Shown piece by piece: positions 1-6,858 of a DNA stretch of 12,972 bases (the stretch's first letter is position 1; each line of letters opens with the position of its first letter). The DNA is from Bacteriovoracaceae bacterium (lineage in GTDB: Bacteria > Bdellovibrionota > Bacteriovoracia > Bacteriovoracales > Bacteriovoracaceae): NCBI GenBank assembly GCA_023146355.1, contig JAGLCH010000125.1, positions 1 through 12,972 of the forward strand. Reading direction: 5' to 3'. Both the position numbers and the translations under genes were made by a program. The notes below the pieces were generated by a model that worked only from the letters and a program-made list of their open reading frames with translations, was not told the DNA's origin and made no database searches.

Positions 1-541
1 GGCCAGACCCTTCATATTTTTTTATAGCATGTTTGTCGAACTCATTCTCAGAGTGAATTCTTTTGACATACTTCTCGTCCTGCCCTTCTTTGCCGATACG
101 GATGTATATATCGCAAGGAACGGTGGACATAAGGTAGAAATGATAGAGTGGAAAAGGGATATAATCAGGGAGTTTCATCTCAACAAGTTCTTCTTTTGAA
201 ATCCCAAGGAGGCGCACAGCTTTACGGTTAAGTTCTTCTACGCGAAACCTGTCAGAAAGTGTTTCAAACTCAAAACCTGACTGTTCAAGATCGCCAAGAA
301 CAATTACTTTCGTCGCTTTTCCGCTATCATAAAGATGATTAAGAAGAAGCTTTGCACTCTCCTCTTCCTCTTCACAAATATTGCGACAAACCACCAATTG
401 AAAGTCATTTTCTTTCAACTCTTCAGAAGCATCATTAAAACTTTTAAAACAACGAGCAGGAGTCTTGAATTCATTTAGGAAGTTCCCCTTTAGAATTTCA
501 ATGACCCTGTCGCTACACTCGATTATTGCAATATTATACAT
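1..541 (-). CDS. Receiver-like protein of unknown function, 3' end cut off by window edge
   Basis: I translated this open frame by hand; 180 codons are visible and it runs off the left edge with no stop. It begins with ATG 5 bases after the nuclease stop codon, so it is probably the last visible gene of the kinase-nuclease operon; its ribosome site (GGGG) is weak. Residues 1-110 look like a response-regulator receiver fold: strand MYNIAIIE with acidic E8 and D11, strand FQLVV near 48-52, strand ATKVIVLGD near 76-84. Where the phosphorylated Asp should follow strand 3 the sequence reads VCRN, so it is probably a pseudo-receiver. Residues 120-180 begin a second unit containing VPCDIYIRI and KYVKRIHSENEFD. 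From memory this resembles a linker segment in Bdellovibrionota regulatory proteins ahead of an output domain, but the output domain lies outside the window. Function unknown. Confidence 0.7.
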   Translation of the reverse strand, partial: MYNIAIIECSDRVIEILKGNFLNEFKTPARCFKSFNDASEELKENDFQLVVCRNICEEEEESAKLLLNHLYDSGKATKVIVLGDLEQSGFEFETLSDRFRVEELNRKAVRLLGISKEELVEMKLPDYIPFPLYHFYLMSTVPCDIYIRIGKEGQDEKYVKRIHSENEFDKHAIKKYEGSG

Positions 542-546
542 CGCCC

Positions 547-1374
547 CTACTTCATAGATGCTTTGATCGCTGCACGATCTTTCAACATATGTTTAGAGAT
601 AGGCCTTCGGTCAAAGATTTGATTGAGCATGTGTCCAAGACGAACACCTGCACGAATCAAACGGCCTGCCACAATATCTCTAAATTGATACTGATACTTA
701 TATTCCCAGTACTTTCCACTTCCAACAGCTTTGTAAGCGGCATCCATGTAAGACCTAGATTCATTAACCCACTCCACATAGGAAGATTTTCTCCAAATTT
801 TAATCTCTTTTTTTGTGGGAAAATAGAAGTGTTTTACATACTCAGTATATGAAAGCTGAAGCATGTCTATCATTCCTTCATCCCAAACCCAGTGAATATT
901 GGTATCCTTCTCAAACCAAGTCAGATCAACATGGTTACCACCACGGTCGCTCGGATAACCTGCGTGAAGCGGCTGATGAACATCCCCCACAAGGTGACTT
1001 AAATAACGTAGTGCCAACTTCTGGTTAGCAGCAGAGGTTTTCTTATTTCGAAGAATATCTTCAAAGTAAATAATCCCTTGTACCACATCCCCCTTCTTGC
1101 TCTTGGTACTATCCATATAACTCTGCCCTTTAGGGGCATTAAGGTAGTGCCAAGAATTATACTTCCGGTAGGCCTTATCAGACTTAACAAAGTCCGCATA
1201 AGTACTGGCAATCGCAAGGTCTCGCCCTTCAAGTATCCGTCGTACTTGCTTTCTTGCATTCTTATTGAGGTGCTTCATCGCCACCTCTCCAATAACACGA
1301 TGACCTATCTGCCCCCACCCAAAAGCAGCAGAAGATATAAGTAGTGAAAATATTGATAGTAAGATCAATTTCAT
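547..1374 (-). CDS. S1/P1-family zinc-dependent nuclease, exported
   Basis: A 275-residue member of the S1/P1 nuclease family, trinuclear-zinc enzymes that cut single-stranded DNA and RNA and remove 3'-phosphates. Residues 1-19 are a signal peptide (MKLILL, hydrophobic core, AFG). Cleavage after G19 would expose W20, as needed because the mature N-terminal Trp is itself a zinc ligand in this family. All nine expected ligands are visible: W20, H25 (WGQIGH), D61 (YAD), H76 (WHYLN), H127, D131 and H137 (HLVGDVHQPLH), H161 and D165 (HWVWD). Length is normal for bacterial members. The enzyme should act in the periplasm or outside the cell. The gene starts 14 bases after the nucleoside kinase stop, with an AGGA ribosome site, so it is very likely co-transcribed with it. 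In a predator it could digest prey nucleic acid; that role is inference. Confidence 0.95.
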   Translation of the reverse strand: MKLILLSIFSLLISSAAFGWGQIGHRVIGEVAMKHLNKNARKQVRRILEGRDLAIASTYADFVKSDKAYRKYNSWHYLNAPKGQSYMDSTKSKKGDVVQGIIYFEDILRNKKTSAANQKLALRYLSHLVGDVHQPLHAGYPSDRGGNHVDLTWFEKDTNIHWVWDEGMIDMLQLSYTEYVKHFYFPTKKEIKIWRKSSYVEWVNESRSYMDAAYKAVGSGKYWEYKYQYQFRDIVAGRLIRAGVRLGHMLNQIFDRRPISKHMLKDRAAIKASMK

Positions 1375-1388
1375 TATTTCAAATCCTA

Positions 1389-3038
1389 TTAGTATTTAAA
1401 TGTACTACCTCCAACAAACTCTTTTAGGATCGAATTTGTTGGAATCTCATTAGTGTGTAACGGCAAGAAAAATGACAAGAAACGAAGAAGCCTTTGTGCC
1501 TCTGCGAATACAGGATCATCTTTCTCTACCTTCAACAAGGCCCTTTCAGCATGTCCCTTTAGCACAGACAGCTCATAAAAGAGCGCTGAATTAAAAATTT
1601 CATCTGCATGTTCTTGCATTGGGAAAATATTCTTTTTCTCTCCTCGACGAACTGATGCCCAGCGAGAGAGAGTATCTGAGGCACTGTATCCTCTAAAGAA
1701 GTTATCTCGAACCATTCTTCTCAGTAAACGAGTATCAGCGGCAGTTATACGATCATGACGGTGAAGGTTCAACTGAGTTAATGGGGCAATATAAATCCTA
1801 AATTTTTCACTGTCATCAATCCCTTTCGTTAGAATAGGATTGAGCCCATGAATACCCTCAAAGACAATAATCTGATTATCTTCAAGCTTCATAAACTCGC
1901 CTGATGGAAACTTCTTCCCTTCAATGAAGTTAAATTTAGGAAGCTCAATTTCTTTTCCTGAAAGAAGGTCATTGATGTGCTGACAAAATAGCTTTGTATC
2001 AATTGCGTTGATATCTTCAAAATCTAGATTTCCATCTTCATCAACAGGAGTATCGTCGCGATCAACAAAATAATTGTCCATAGCAATGGTAACGGGCTTA
2101 AACCCACTAACCATCAACTGAACACCAAGCCTCTTAGAGAATGTTGTTTTACCAGAAGAAGTTGGGCCAGCAATAGATACAAGACGAGGAATTTTTTCTT
2201 TACCTGTAATAGCATCAGCAATTTGAACGACTCTCTTCTCTTGAAAGGCCTCAGCAATCTTAATTAGATCGTCGATTTCATCGTTCATAATATACTTATT
2301 AAGCTGTCCTACTGTTCTCACCTTAAGTATCTGAGACCACTTATGATACTCTTCATACGACTTGAATAGCTTTGGGCGATCAACAAATTCAGGGATAACT
2401 TTTTCTTCCTTAAAATTTGGAAGGACAATAATTACACCCCCACGATACTTTTGGATCTCAAATAGCTCAAGGTATCCTGTTGATGGAGCAAGAGGCATAT
2501 ATAAACATTCATCAACCCCCTCAAGTTCATAAAACTTAAGAGTAGAGGGCCTATGGTATCGGTATAAATTGAGCATATCATTCCGATCCCCCTCAAGCAT
2601 TGCCTCAAGGGCCTCATCCCAGTCCTTCTCTGTTTTAACAATTGGAATGTTTTTTGAGGCAAGCTCTTTCATATACTGCTTGAGCTCGCCGACTTGAGCA
2701 GTAGTTAATTCTCCACCGCTGACTTCAGCGTAAATTCCTTTTTGAATTGTGTGTTGAATAAAGACTTCGTGCTTAGGAAATTTTTTCGCAAAAGCTACGA
2801 GAAATAGGTACATCACACTACTCTCATATACTTGCTTACCTTCTGGCGTCTGCAGAGTCACAATATCGATATCACTATCTGCTCTTATTTTTTTATTAAG
2901 CCTTGTGAAATGCCCATTTATTACAACCGCAATTGGATCTATAACATCAAGGTCGTGCTTTTTAATAATTTCTTCAGTTGTACTGAGAGGTGCAACTTCG
3001 TACTTGTTGCCCTTAAAAGTTACTATCAAGTTTTTCAT
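1389..3038 (-). CDS. TGS-domain nucleoside (uridine) kinase
   Basis: A 549-residue protein combining three units. Residues 1-65 form a TGS domain (beta-grasp, as at the start of threonyl-tRNA synthetase). Residues about 70-240 resemble the second ThrRS (editing-like) domain. Residues about 285-500 form a P-loop kinase of the uridine kinase/phosphoribulokinase family. Kinase motifs: Walker A GPTSSGKTT (291-299), DNYF (321-324), FEGIH (393-397), and RRMVRD (440-445) in the lid. This architecture is widespread and usually annotated as nucleoside or uridine kinase, expected to make NMP from nucleoside plus NTP in the cytoplasm. The true substrate of the TGS-fused branch and the purpose of the ThrRS-like part are unclear to me. 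ATG start with GGAG 4 bases upstream. It heads an apparent operon with the S1/P1 nuclease. Confidence 0.9.
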   Translation of the reverse strand: MKNLIVTFKGNKYEVAPLSTTEEIIKKHDLDVIDPIAVVINGHFTRLNKKIRADSDIDIVTLQTPEGKQVYESSVMYLFLVAFAKKFPKHEVFIQHTIQKGIYAEVSGGELTTAQVGELKQYMKELASKNIPIVKTEKDWDEALEAMLEGDRNDMLNLYRYHRPSTLKFYELEGVDECLYMPLAPSTGYLELFEIQKYRGGVIIVLPNFKEEKVIPEFVDRPKLFKSYEEYHKWSQILKVRTVGQLNKYIMNDEIDDLIKIAEAFQEKRVVQIADAITGKEKIPRLVSIAGPTSSGKTTFSKRLGVQLMVSGFKPVTIAMDNYFVDRDDTPVDEDGNLDFEDINAIDTKLFCQHINDLLSGKEIELPKFNFIEGKKFPSGEFMKLEDNQIIVFEGIHGLNPILTKGIDDSEKFRIYIAPLTQLNLHRHDRITAADTRLLRRMVRDNFFRGYSASDTLSRWASVRRGEKKNIFPMQEHADEIFNSALFYELSVLKGHAERALLKVEKDDPVFAEAQRLLRFLSFFLPLHTNEIPTNSILKEFVGGSTFKY

Positions 3039-3057
3039 GCTTCTCCATCCTATATAA

Positions 3058-3063
3058 ATTATA
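3058..3063 (-). promoter_or_regulatory. Possible -10 box for the nucleoside kinase operon
   Basis: On the minus strand this reads TATAAT, a perfect sigma-70 -10 hexamer. With a 17-base spacer the -35 would be TTCATT, a poor match. The predicted transcript would have only about a 13-base leader, enough for the GGAG ribosome site. A second candidate, TATACT, lies at 3075-3080. The 114-base gap (3039-3152) holds no gene and no convincing terminator, so read-through from the CBS gene is also possible. Confidence 0.3.
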
Positions 3064-3152
3064 GATATCGTAATAGTATAAATGAATTTGGTTAAATAAC
3101 AGTAACTAATCGACTGATTAACCCTAAATCTTAAGCTATAAAGCGAAGTGTT

Positions 3153-4064
3153 TTAGTCCAGTAGAGATTTAATGGCGAAACGTAAAATATCAACCATAGA
3201 GACAAATGCGACGGGAATTTTATCAGCATCGACTATAATAACATTTCGGTAACCTCGACTAACAATATTATTGACTGCATAACAAATTCGATGACCAAAC
3301 TGCATCGTGTCAGGTCCCTTTGTGTAATACTTTGTTATTGAAGCGTCTAAGGCATCCTCGACAGGATCGAGTGAAATGCGAGTTAAAAAATCACGCTCTG
3401 AAAGTACCCCTACAATATTAGTTCCAAACTCGGTAACTGCAACAACACCAACATCTCTTTCAATGATAACTTTCTGTGCATCCCTTACCGTATCGCCTAC
3501 GTCAACGCTCCACAGATGACTAGAGTCAAGAACCTGTAATGGCCTCAGGTAGTATTGATTATTTAAAGGGACGTCATTATTTGATGTGCCACTGATTGTA
3601 ATATCACCTGGGTGCTCATCACAACAAAACGTCTCCCACTCAAATAGCGAACCAAAACTTTCGATATCGTTCTCTGACTTTTCTAAAATAAATTCAATTA
3701 ACGATCTAACTGATAAGTAGCTTATTGCAAGGCCTGCATCGTTAAGAATGGGAAGGTAATAAAGATTCTTAATTGTGGCCATGCGCATGGCATCTTCAAC
3801 AGTAGAACTTTCAGTCAAATAAAACAGAAGAACTTCAGAGAGATCACGAGCTGTTTTTGCCTCGGCATACCTTGTAACAATCTGCCTTTCAAAGATATGC
3901 CCAACAAGTTTTTCCCCATCAACAACACTGGCCACTCCGTGATTTGTACTTCTGATTTTTTTGATGACCTCTTCAGCAGGAACGTCTGCTTCTATGTTTA
4001 AAGCTGGAAGTAAATTAAGGTCTGTTATAAGGGCCTGCGCATACTCTCGGAAGGTCTTAGTCAT
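3153..4064 (-). CDS. Protein with four CBS domains (two Bateman modules)
   Basis: A 303-residue protein made almost entirely of CBS domains, which pair into Bateman modules that bind adenosine nucleotides or similar ligands. From the ATG: CBS1 about 20-66, CBS2 about 78-126, a linker 130-175 containing a CC pair (147-148), CBS3 about 175-230 with the typical GVLSERDFLTRI, and CBS4 about 244-300 ending in VSMVDILRF. No catalytic or DNA-binding domain is attached, so it is likely a stand-alone sensor acting on a partner protein. I chose ATG at 4064, two bases after the upstream stop; a TTG at 4070, overlapping that stop, would add two residues. No strong ribosome site precedes either, which suggests translational coupling to the membrane-anchored protein encoded just upstream. 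Ligand and partner unknown. Confidence 0.85.
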   Translation of the reverse strand: MTKTFREYAQALITDLNLLPALNIEADVPAEEVIKKIRSTNHGVASVVDGEKLVGHIFERQIVTRYAEAKTARDLSEVLLFYLTESSTVEDAMRMATIKNLYYLPILNDAGLAISYLSVRSLIEFILEKSENDIESFGSLFEWETFCCDEHPGDITISGTSNNDVPLNNQYYLRPLQVLDSSHLWSVDVGDTVRDAQKVIIERDVGVVAVTEFGTNIVGVLSERDFLTRISLDPVEDALDASITKYYTKGPDTMQFGHRICYAVNNIVSRGYRNVIIVDADKIPVAFVSMVDILRFAIKSLLD

Positions 4065-4066
4065 TT

Positions 4067-4597
4067 TCAATTGTTATATGCATAAGGAGGAAGATCTCTG
4101 AGAAGGGATAATATTGCTAAAATATCACCACCTGATTTCTTCGCCTCCCAAGGTCTATGCCAAGTCATGCGCTTCACATGGCCATCGCGATTGATCTGAA
4201 AAACAATTCCTTTATGTGGAAGACCTACCTTCATCCACCCTGACAGAACTAGTTCCCTTGGAGTGTCTAGTGCCGTAAGACCATTTCCATCAACATGCGA
4301 CACATCTTTAAAGTCGACGAATGATGGAAAGCTCAGATCTACCTGAACTGCTTTATCATTTTTCCACTGCACAGTAAGAGTTGACCGCTGCTCCCCTTTG
4401 TAAATCCATTTGTTTCTAAATTTAAGGTGTGGAGCACCAAATGAATTTGAAAATTCCGTGGGGTTGACCTCAAGCTTAACTTGCTGGAGGACGTTCTCAC
4501 TAATTGAAAATTTCGATTGCGTTTGGCCCACAATGAAAAAAGAGACAAGCATTATTGCAACTAAAAAATTTGTACAGGCCAGTAACATCCAGCGCAT
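4067..4597 (-). CDS. Membrane-anchored or exported protein of unknown function
   Basis: A 176-residue protein I do not recognise. Residues 4-24 are strongly hydrophobic (LLACTNFLVAIMLVSFFIVG) and form an uncleaved N-terminal anchor or a signal sequence; the remaining 150 residues should be periplasmic. That part is rich in beta-type segments and aromatic residues (KWIYKGEQRSTLTVQWKND, LSGWMKVGLPHKGIVFQINRDG) and ends with a helix-like stretch and PPYAYNN. ATG start with GGAG 8 bases upstream. Its TGA stop lies 2 bases before the ATG of the four-CBS protein, so the two are almost certainly co-expressed and may work together. The gene diverges from the acyltransferase gene across a 142-base shared regulatory region. 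Confidence 0.75.
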   Translation of the reverse strand: MRWMLLACTNFLVAIMLVSFFIVGQTQSKFSISENVLQQVKLEVNPTEFSNSFGAPHLKFRNKWIYKGEQRSTLTVQWKNDKAVQVDLSFPSFVDFKDVSHVDGNGLTALDTPRELVLSGWMKVGLPHKGIVFQINRDGHVKRMTWHRPWEAKKSGGDILAILSLLRDLPPYAYNN

Positions 4598-4655
4598 TAT
4601 TCACTCTCCAACTGCAGACTTTCATCTACACATAATCTTTTTACAAAGAACGACC

Positions 4656-4670
4656 ATATCTGTCACAAAT
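4656..4670 (-). promoter_or_regulatory. 15-base element shared with the DUF1015-serA promoter
   Basis: On the minus strand this reads ATTTGTGACAGATAT. It matches 14 of 15 bases of ATTTGTGACACATAT at 9583-9597 upstream of the DUF1015 gene. Here it lies about 60 bases upstream of the membrane-anchored protein gene and points the same way as that gene, as the second copy does relative to its own gene. It may be a transcription-factor site or an extended promoter element; only the sequence match is observed. Confidence 0.4.
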
Positions 4671-4690
4671 CTGTATCGGAAAGTAGGAGG

Positions 4691-4706
4691 AAATACTTTA
4701 GTATTT
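4691..4706. repeat. Short inverted repeat in the acyltransferase leader
   Basis: AAATACT, two T bases, then AGTATTT: perfect 7-base arms with a 2-base centre. It lies between the divergent promoters, directly after an AGGAGG (4685-4690) that has no start codon at a usable distance. The symmetry suits a dimeric repressor site better than an RNA hairpin, because the loop is too tight and the arms are AT-rich. Confidence 0.35.
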
Positions 4707-4739
4707 TCATCGGACTTATGTTTTATTAATTTGTTTTCA

Positions 4740-5450
4740 ATGAGGATTTTAAAACTAGCTATGATATTAAAAATAACACGTTTGATTATCTTATTTATCT
4801 ACTTTGGCCTTGTATTCACATTGGGAATCATTATCTCCCTACTGAGACCCAAGCATCCCAACAACACGTACCATATAGCTGTTCTTCTTCGAGCATCATT
4901 TTTTATTCTTGGAATTAAGACTAAAATAAAAGGAACAGAGAACCTCAATGGTGATACTCCATCTATTTTTGTTGCCAACCACCAGCATAATATCGACTTC
5001 CTAATTGCCGCACTGATAATGAAGCCGAATACTGTTACGATTGGAAAGACCGACCTGGCAAAAATCCCAGTCTTTGGCCAGTTCTATACGCTTTCTGGAA
5101 ATATTCTAGTCGACCGATCAAGTCCCAAAAAAGCAATTAGAGCGCTTCGCCTTCTAGGAACAACCATTCGAGAAAAATCTATTTCGGTTTGGGTTTTCCC
5201 CGAAGGAACTAGAAATGTGGGAGATGTTCTTCTTCCCTTTAAAAGAGGTGCATTTGTATCTGCGATTGAAGCACAAGCTCCAATTATCCCAGTAGCAGTA
5301 AAAAACTACTCCCATATAAATATTTCTAAATGGAGTCCGGGTACAATTGAGATCAACATTCTTCCAATAGTTCTTACAGAAGGACTAGAATCGAGAGATT
5401 CTGGTGAGCTCGCAGGAAAACTTCAAGGTCAGATGCAGGCACTTATTTAA
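4740..5450 (+). CDS. plsC: 1-acyl-sn-glycerol-3-phosphate acyltransferase (PlsC family)
   Basis: A 236-residue acyltransferase of the PlsC/LPLAT family, which moves an acyl chain onto lysophosphatidic acid to give phosphatidic acid at the inner membrane. A hydrophobic helix occupies about 12-35. Family motifs: NHQHNID (H81-x4-D86, catalytic), NILVDRS (121-127), FPEGTRN (153-159, phosphate binding) and APIIPVAV (180-187). The order and spacing are canonical. I place the start at ATG 4740. The frame stays open upstream to 4410, but that stretch lies antisense to the divergent gene and is not acyltransferase-like. No good ribosome site stands before 4740; an isolated AGGAGG sits 49 bases upstream, so the start is less certain than the function. 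The last 8 bases overlap the convergent folA gene. The exact acyl acceptor cannot be told from sequence. Confidence 0.88.
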   Translation: MRILKLAMILKITRLIILFIYFGLVFTLGIIISLLRPKHPNNTYHIAVLLRASFFILGIKTKIKGTENLNGDTPSIFVANHQHNIDFLIAALIMKPNTVTIGKTDLAKIPVFGQFYTLSGNILVDRSSPKKAIRALRLLGTTIREKSISVWVFPEGTRNVGDVLLPFKRGAFVSAIEAQAPIIPVAVKNYSHINISKWSPGTIEINILPIVLTEGLESRDSGELAGKLQGQMQALI

Positions 5451-5937
5451 GTTTAATTAGATTCCTTGTAATAAATGAGTATTGATTTTTCTCATCCGAC
5501 AAAAATGATTCTGTTGTATCTTCTTTCCACTTATACTGCCCGTAGTCGGGAAGAAAAGTATCTGCGACTCCGTCAAAATCGACTTCTGTAAGATACAACT
5601 TATCGCAAATTTCAAGTCCTTGAGAGTAAATGGCCTCTCCTCCACAAAAGAATAATTCATTCTCACCATTTTTTTTGGCAAGCTCGATTGCCTCCTCAAC
5701 AGAGTGGACAACCTCACAGCCAGAAGCACTGAAGCTTTGATCGCGAGTAATAATGATATTGATACGGTGGGGTAATGGGCGGCCAATAGACTCATAGGTT
5801 TTGCGTCCCATTAGAATATGATGTCCTCTGGTAAGGGATTTGAAGCGCTTTAAATCAGCAGAAAGGTGCCATAATAACTTATTTCCAAGCCCTATTTGGC
5901 GACTCTTCCCGATGGCAACAATAACAGAGAGAATCAT
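5443..5937 (-). CDS. folA: Dihydrofolate reductase
   Basis: A 164-residue DHFR, which reduces dihydrofolate to tetrahydrofolate with NADPH in the cytoplasm. Visible features: N-terminal strand [23 protein letters not shown] containing the catalytic acid D28 (counterpart of D27 in E. coli) and W23, the NADPH-binding [15 protein letters not shown] (42-56), NIIITR (60-65) and FFCGGEAIY (the usual GG turn). The usual Pro before the Met20-loop Trp is Leu here (LLW), a variation I recall from other bacteria. The ATG overlaps the thyA TGA as ATGA, so translation is coupled. That suits the chemistry: thymidylate synthase produces dihydrofolate, which this enzyme recycles. The stop codon lies inside the convergent acyltransferase gene. 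Confidence 0.97.
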   Translation of the reverse strand: MILSVIVAIGKSRQIGLGNKLLWHLSADLKRFKSLTRGHHILMGRKTYESIGRPLPHRINIIITRDQSFSASGCEVVHSVEEAIELAKKNGENELFFCGGEAIYSQGLEICDKLYLTEVDFDGVADTFLPDYGQYKWKEDTTESFLSDEKNQYSFITRNLIKLK

Positions 5938-6728
5938 ACTGCGACCTCCCCCTTAATATGGGGATGGGCCTGGTAGCCTTCAAGCTTGAAATCCTCAAAC
6001 TTAAAGGAAAAAATATCTTTTACCGCAGGATTAATCAACATTTCGGGAAGGGGGTATGGTTTACGAGTTAACTGAAGCTCTGTTTGTTCTAAATGGTTAC
6101 TATAAAGGTGGGCGTCACCAAGAGTGTGAACAAAATCACCAACTTTAAGGCCTGTAACTTGAGCAATCATCATTGTTAAAAGAGCATAGGATGCAATGTT
6201 AAAAGGAACTCCTAAAAATATATCTGCTGAACGCTGATAAAGCTGACATGAAAGCTTTCCGTCTGCCACATAAAACTGGAAAAAAGCGTGACACGGTGGC
6301 AACTTCATTTTATTAATTTCACCAACATTCCAGGCAGAAACTATAAGGCGACGCGAGTTGGGGTTAACCTTTATCTGATTAACGACATCAGTAATCTGAT
6401 CAATGGTTGTGCCATCAGCGGCCTGCCAACTTCTCCACTGAGAACCATAAACGGGACCTAGGTTTCCATCTTCATCTGCCCAATCATCCCAGATGCGAAC
6501 CTTATTTTCGGTGAGATATTTGATATTGGTATCACCTTGTAAAAACCATAATAGTTCATGAATAATTGAGCGTAGGTGACATTTCTTAGTCGTAACAAGA
6601 GGGAAGCCCTTGGAAAGATCATAACGAGACTGGTGGCCAAAGACAGAGCGAATTCCAGTTCCAGTACGGTCGCCTTTATCTGCACCAGTTGCTAAAACAT
6701 GCTTCATCAAATCTAGGTATTGTCTCAC
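5934..6728 (-). CDS. thyA: Thymidylate synthase
   Basis: A 264-residue ThyA, the same length as the E. coli enzyme. It methylates dUMP to dTMP using 5,10-methylenetetrahydrofolate and releases dihydrofolate. The active-site nucleophile is C146 in [12 protein letters not shown], at the E. coli position. Other landmarks: [11 protein letters not shown] (21-31, phosphate-binding Arg), [13 protein letters not shown] (57-69), RIWDDWAD (78-85), GPVYGSQWR (91-99), [11 protein letters not shown] (125-135), and [11 protein letters not shown] near the C-terminus. The start is GTG at 6728, supported by GGAGG four bases upstream; no nearer ATG fits the family. It is the first gene of a two-gene dTMP operon with folA. 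The start region is shared with the divergent NamZ-like gene. No strong promoter is visible; TTTTCA/TAAGAT with a 17-base gap is a weak candidate. Confidence 0.98.
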   Translation of the reverse strand: MRQYLDLMKHVLATGADKGDRTGTGIRSVFGHQSRYDLSKGFPLVTTKKCHLRSIIHELLWFLQGDTNIKYLTENKVRIWDDWADEDGNLGPVYGSQWRSWQAADGTTIDQITDVVNQIKVNPNSRRLIVSAWNVGEINKMKLPPCHAFFQFYVADGKLSCQLYQRSADIFLGVPFNIASYALLTMMIAQVTGLKVGDFVHTLGDAHLYSNHLEQTELQLTRKPYPLPEMLINPAVKDIFSFKFEDFKLEGYQAHPHIKGEVAV

Positions 6729-6830
6729 GTTTCCTCCGAGTTTTTGCTATTCACCGATCTTACAAATCGATGCATACTTTGAAAAGATATTTTGTCTCCC
6801 CAAGTCACCTGGCACCTCATCCAGAAATTT

Positions 6831-6844
6831 GCTACACTTGTAGC
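6831..6844. repeat. Small inverted repeat just before the namZ-like ribosome site
   Basis: GCTACA, CT, TGTAGC: 6-base perfect arms, ending 4 bases before the GGAGG (6849-6853) of the DUF1343 gene. It could be an operator half-site pair or a small leader structure. It is short enough to be chance. Confidence 0.2.
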
Positions 6845-6858
6845 TGCTGGAGGAATAA

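Noticed and set aside
526..852. Plus-strand open frame across the nuclease and the left partial gene
   Set aside because: It is antisense to a nuclease with all catalytic residues intact and has no family features.
3107..3120. TAATC-GACT-GATTA inverted repeat between the CBS gene and the kinase gene
   Set aside because: The arms are only 5 bases, AT-rich, and not followed by a T run, so it is not a terminator and is within chance.
4067..4597. Lipobox-like LLAC at residues 5-8 of the membrane-anchored protein
   Set aside because: The cysteine comes before the hydrophobic segment, too close to the start for a lipoprotein signal.
4410..4739. In-frame upstream extension of the acyltransferase (110 more residues)
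   Set aside because: It lies antisense to the divergent membrane-protein gene and crosses the shared promoter region; the PlsC family pattern begins after 4740.
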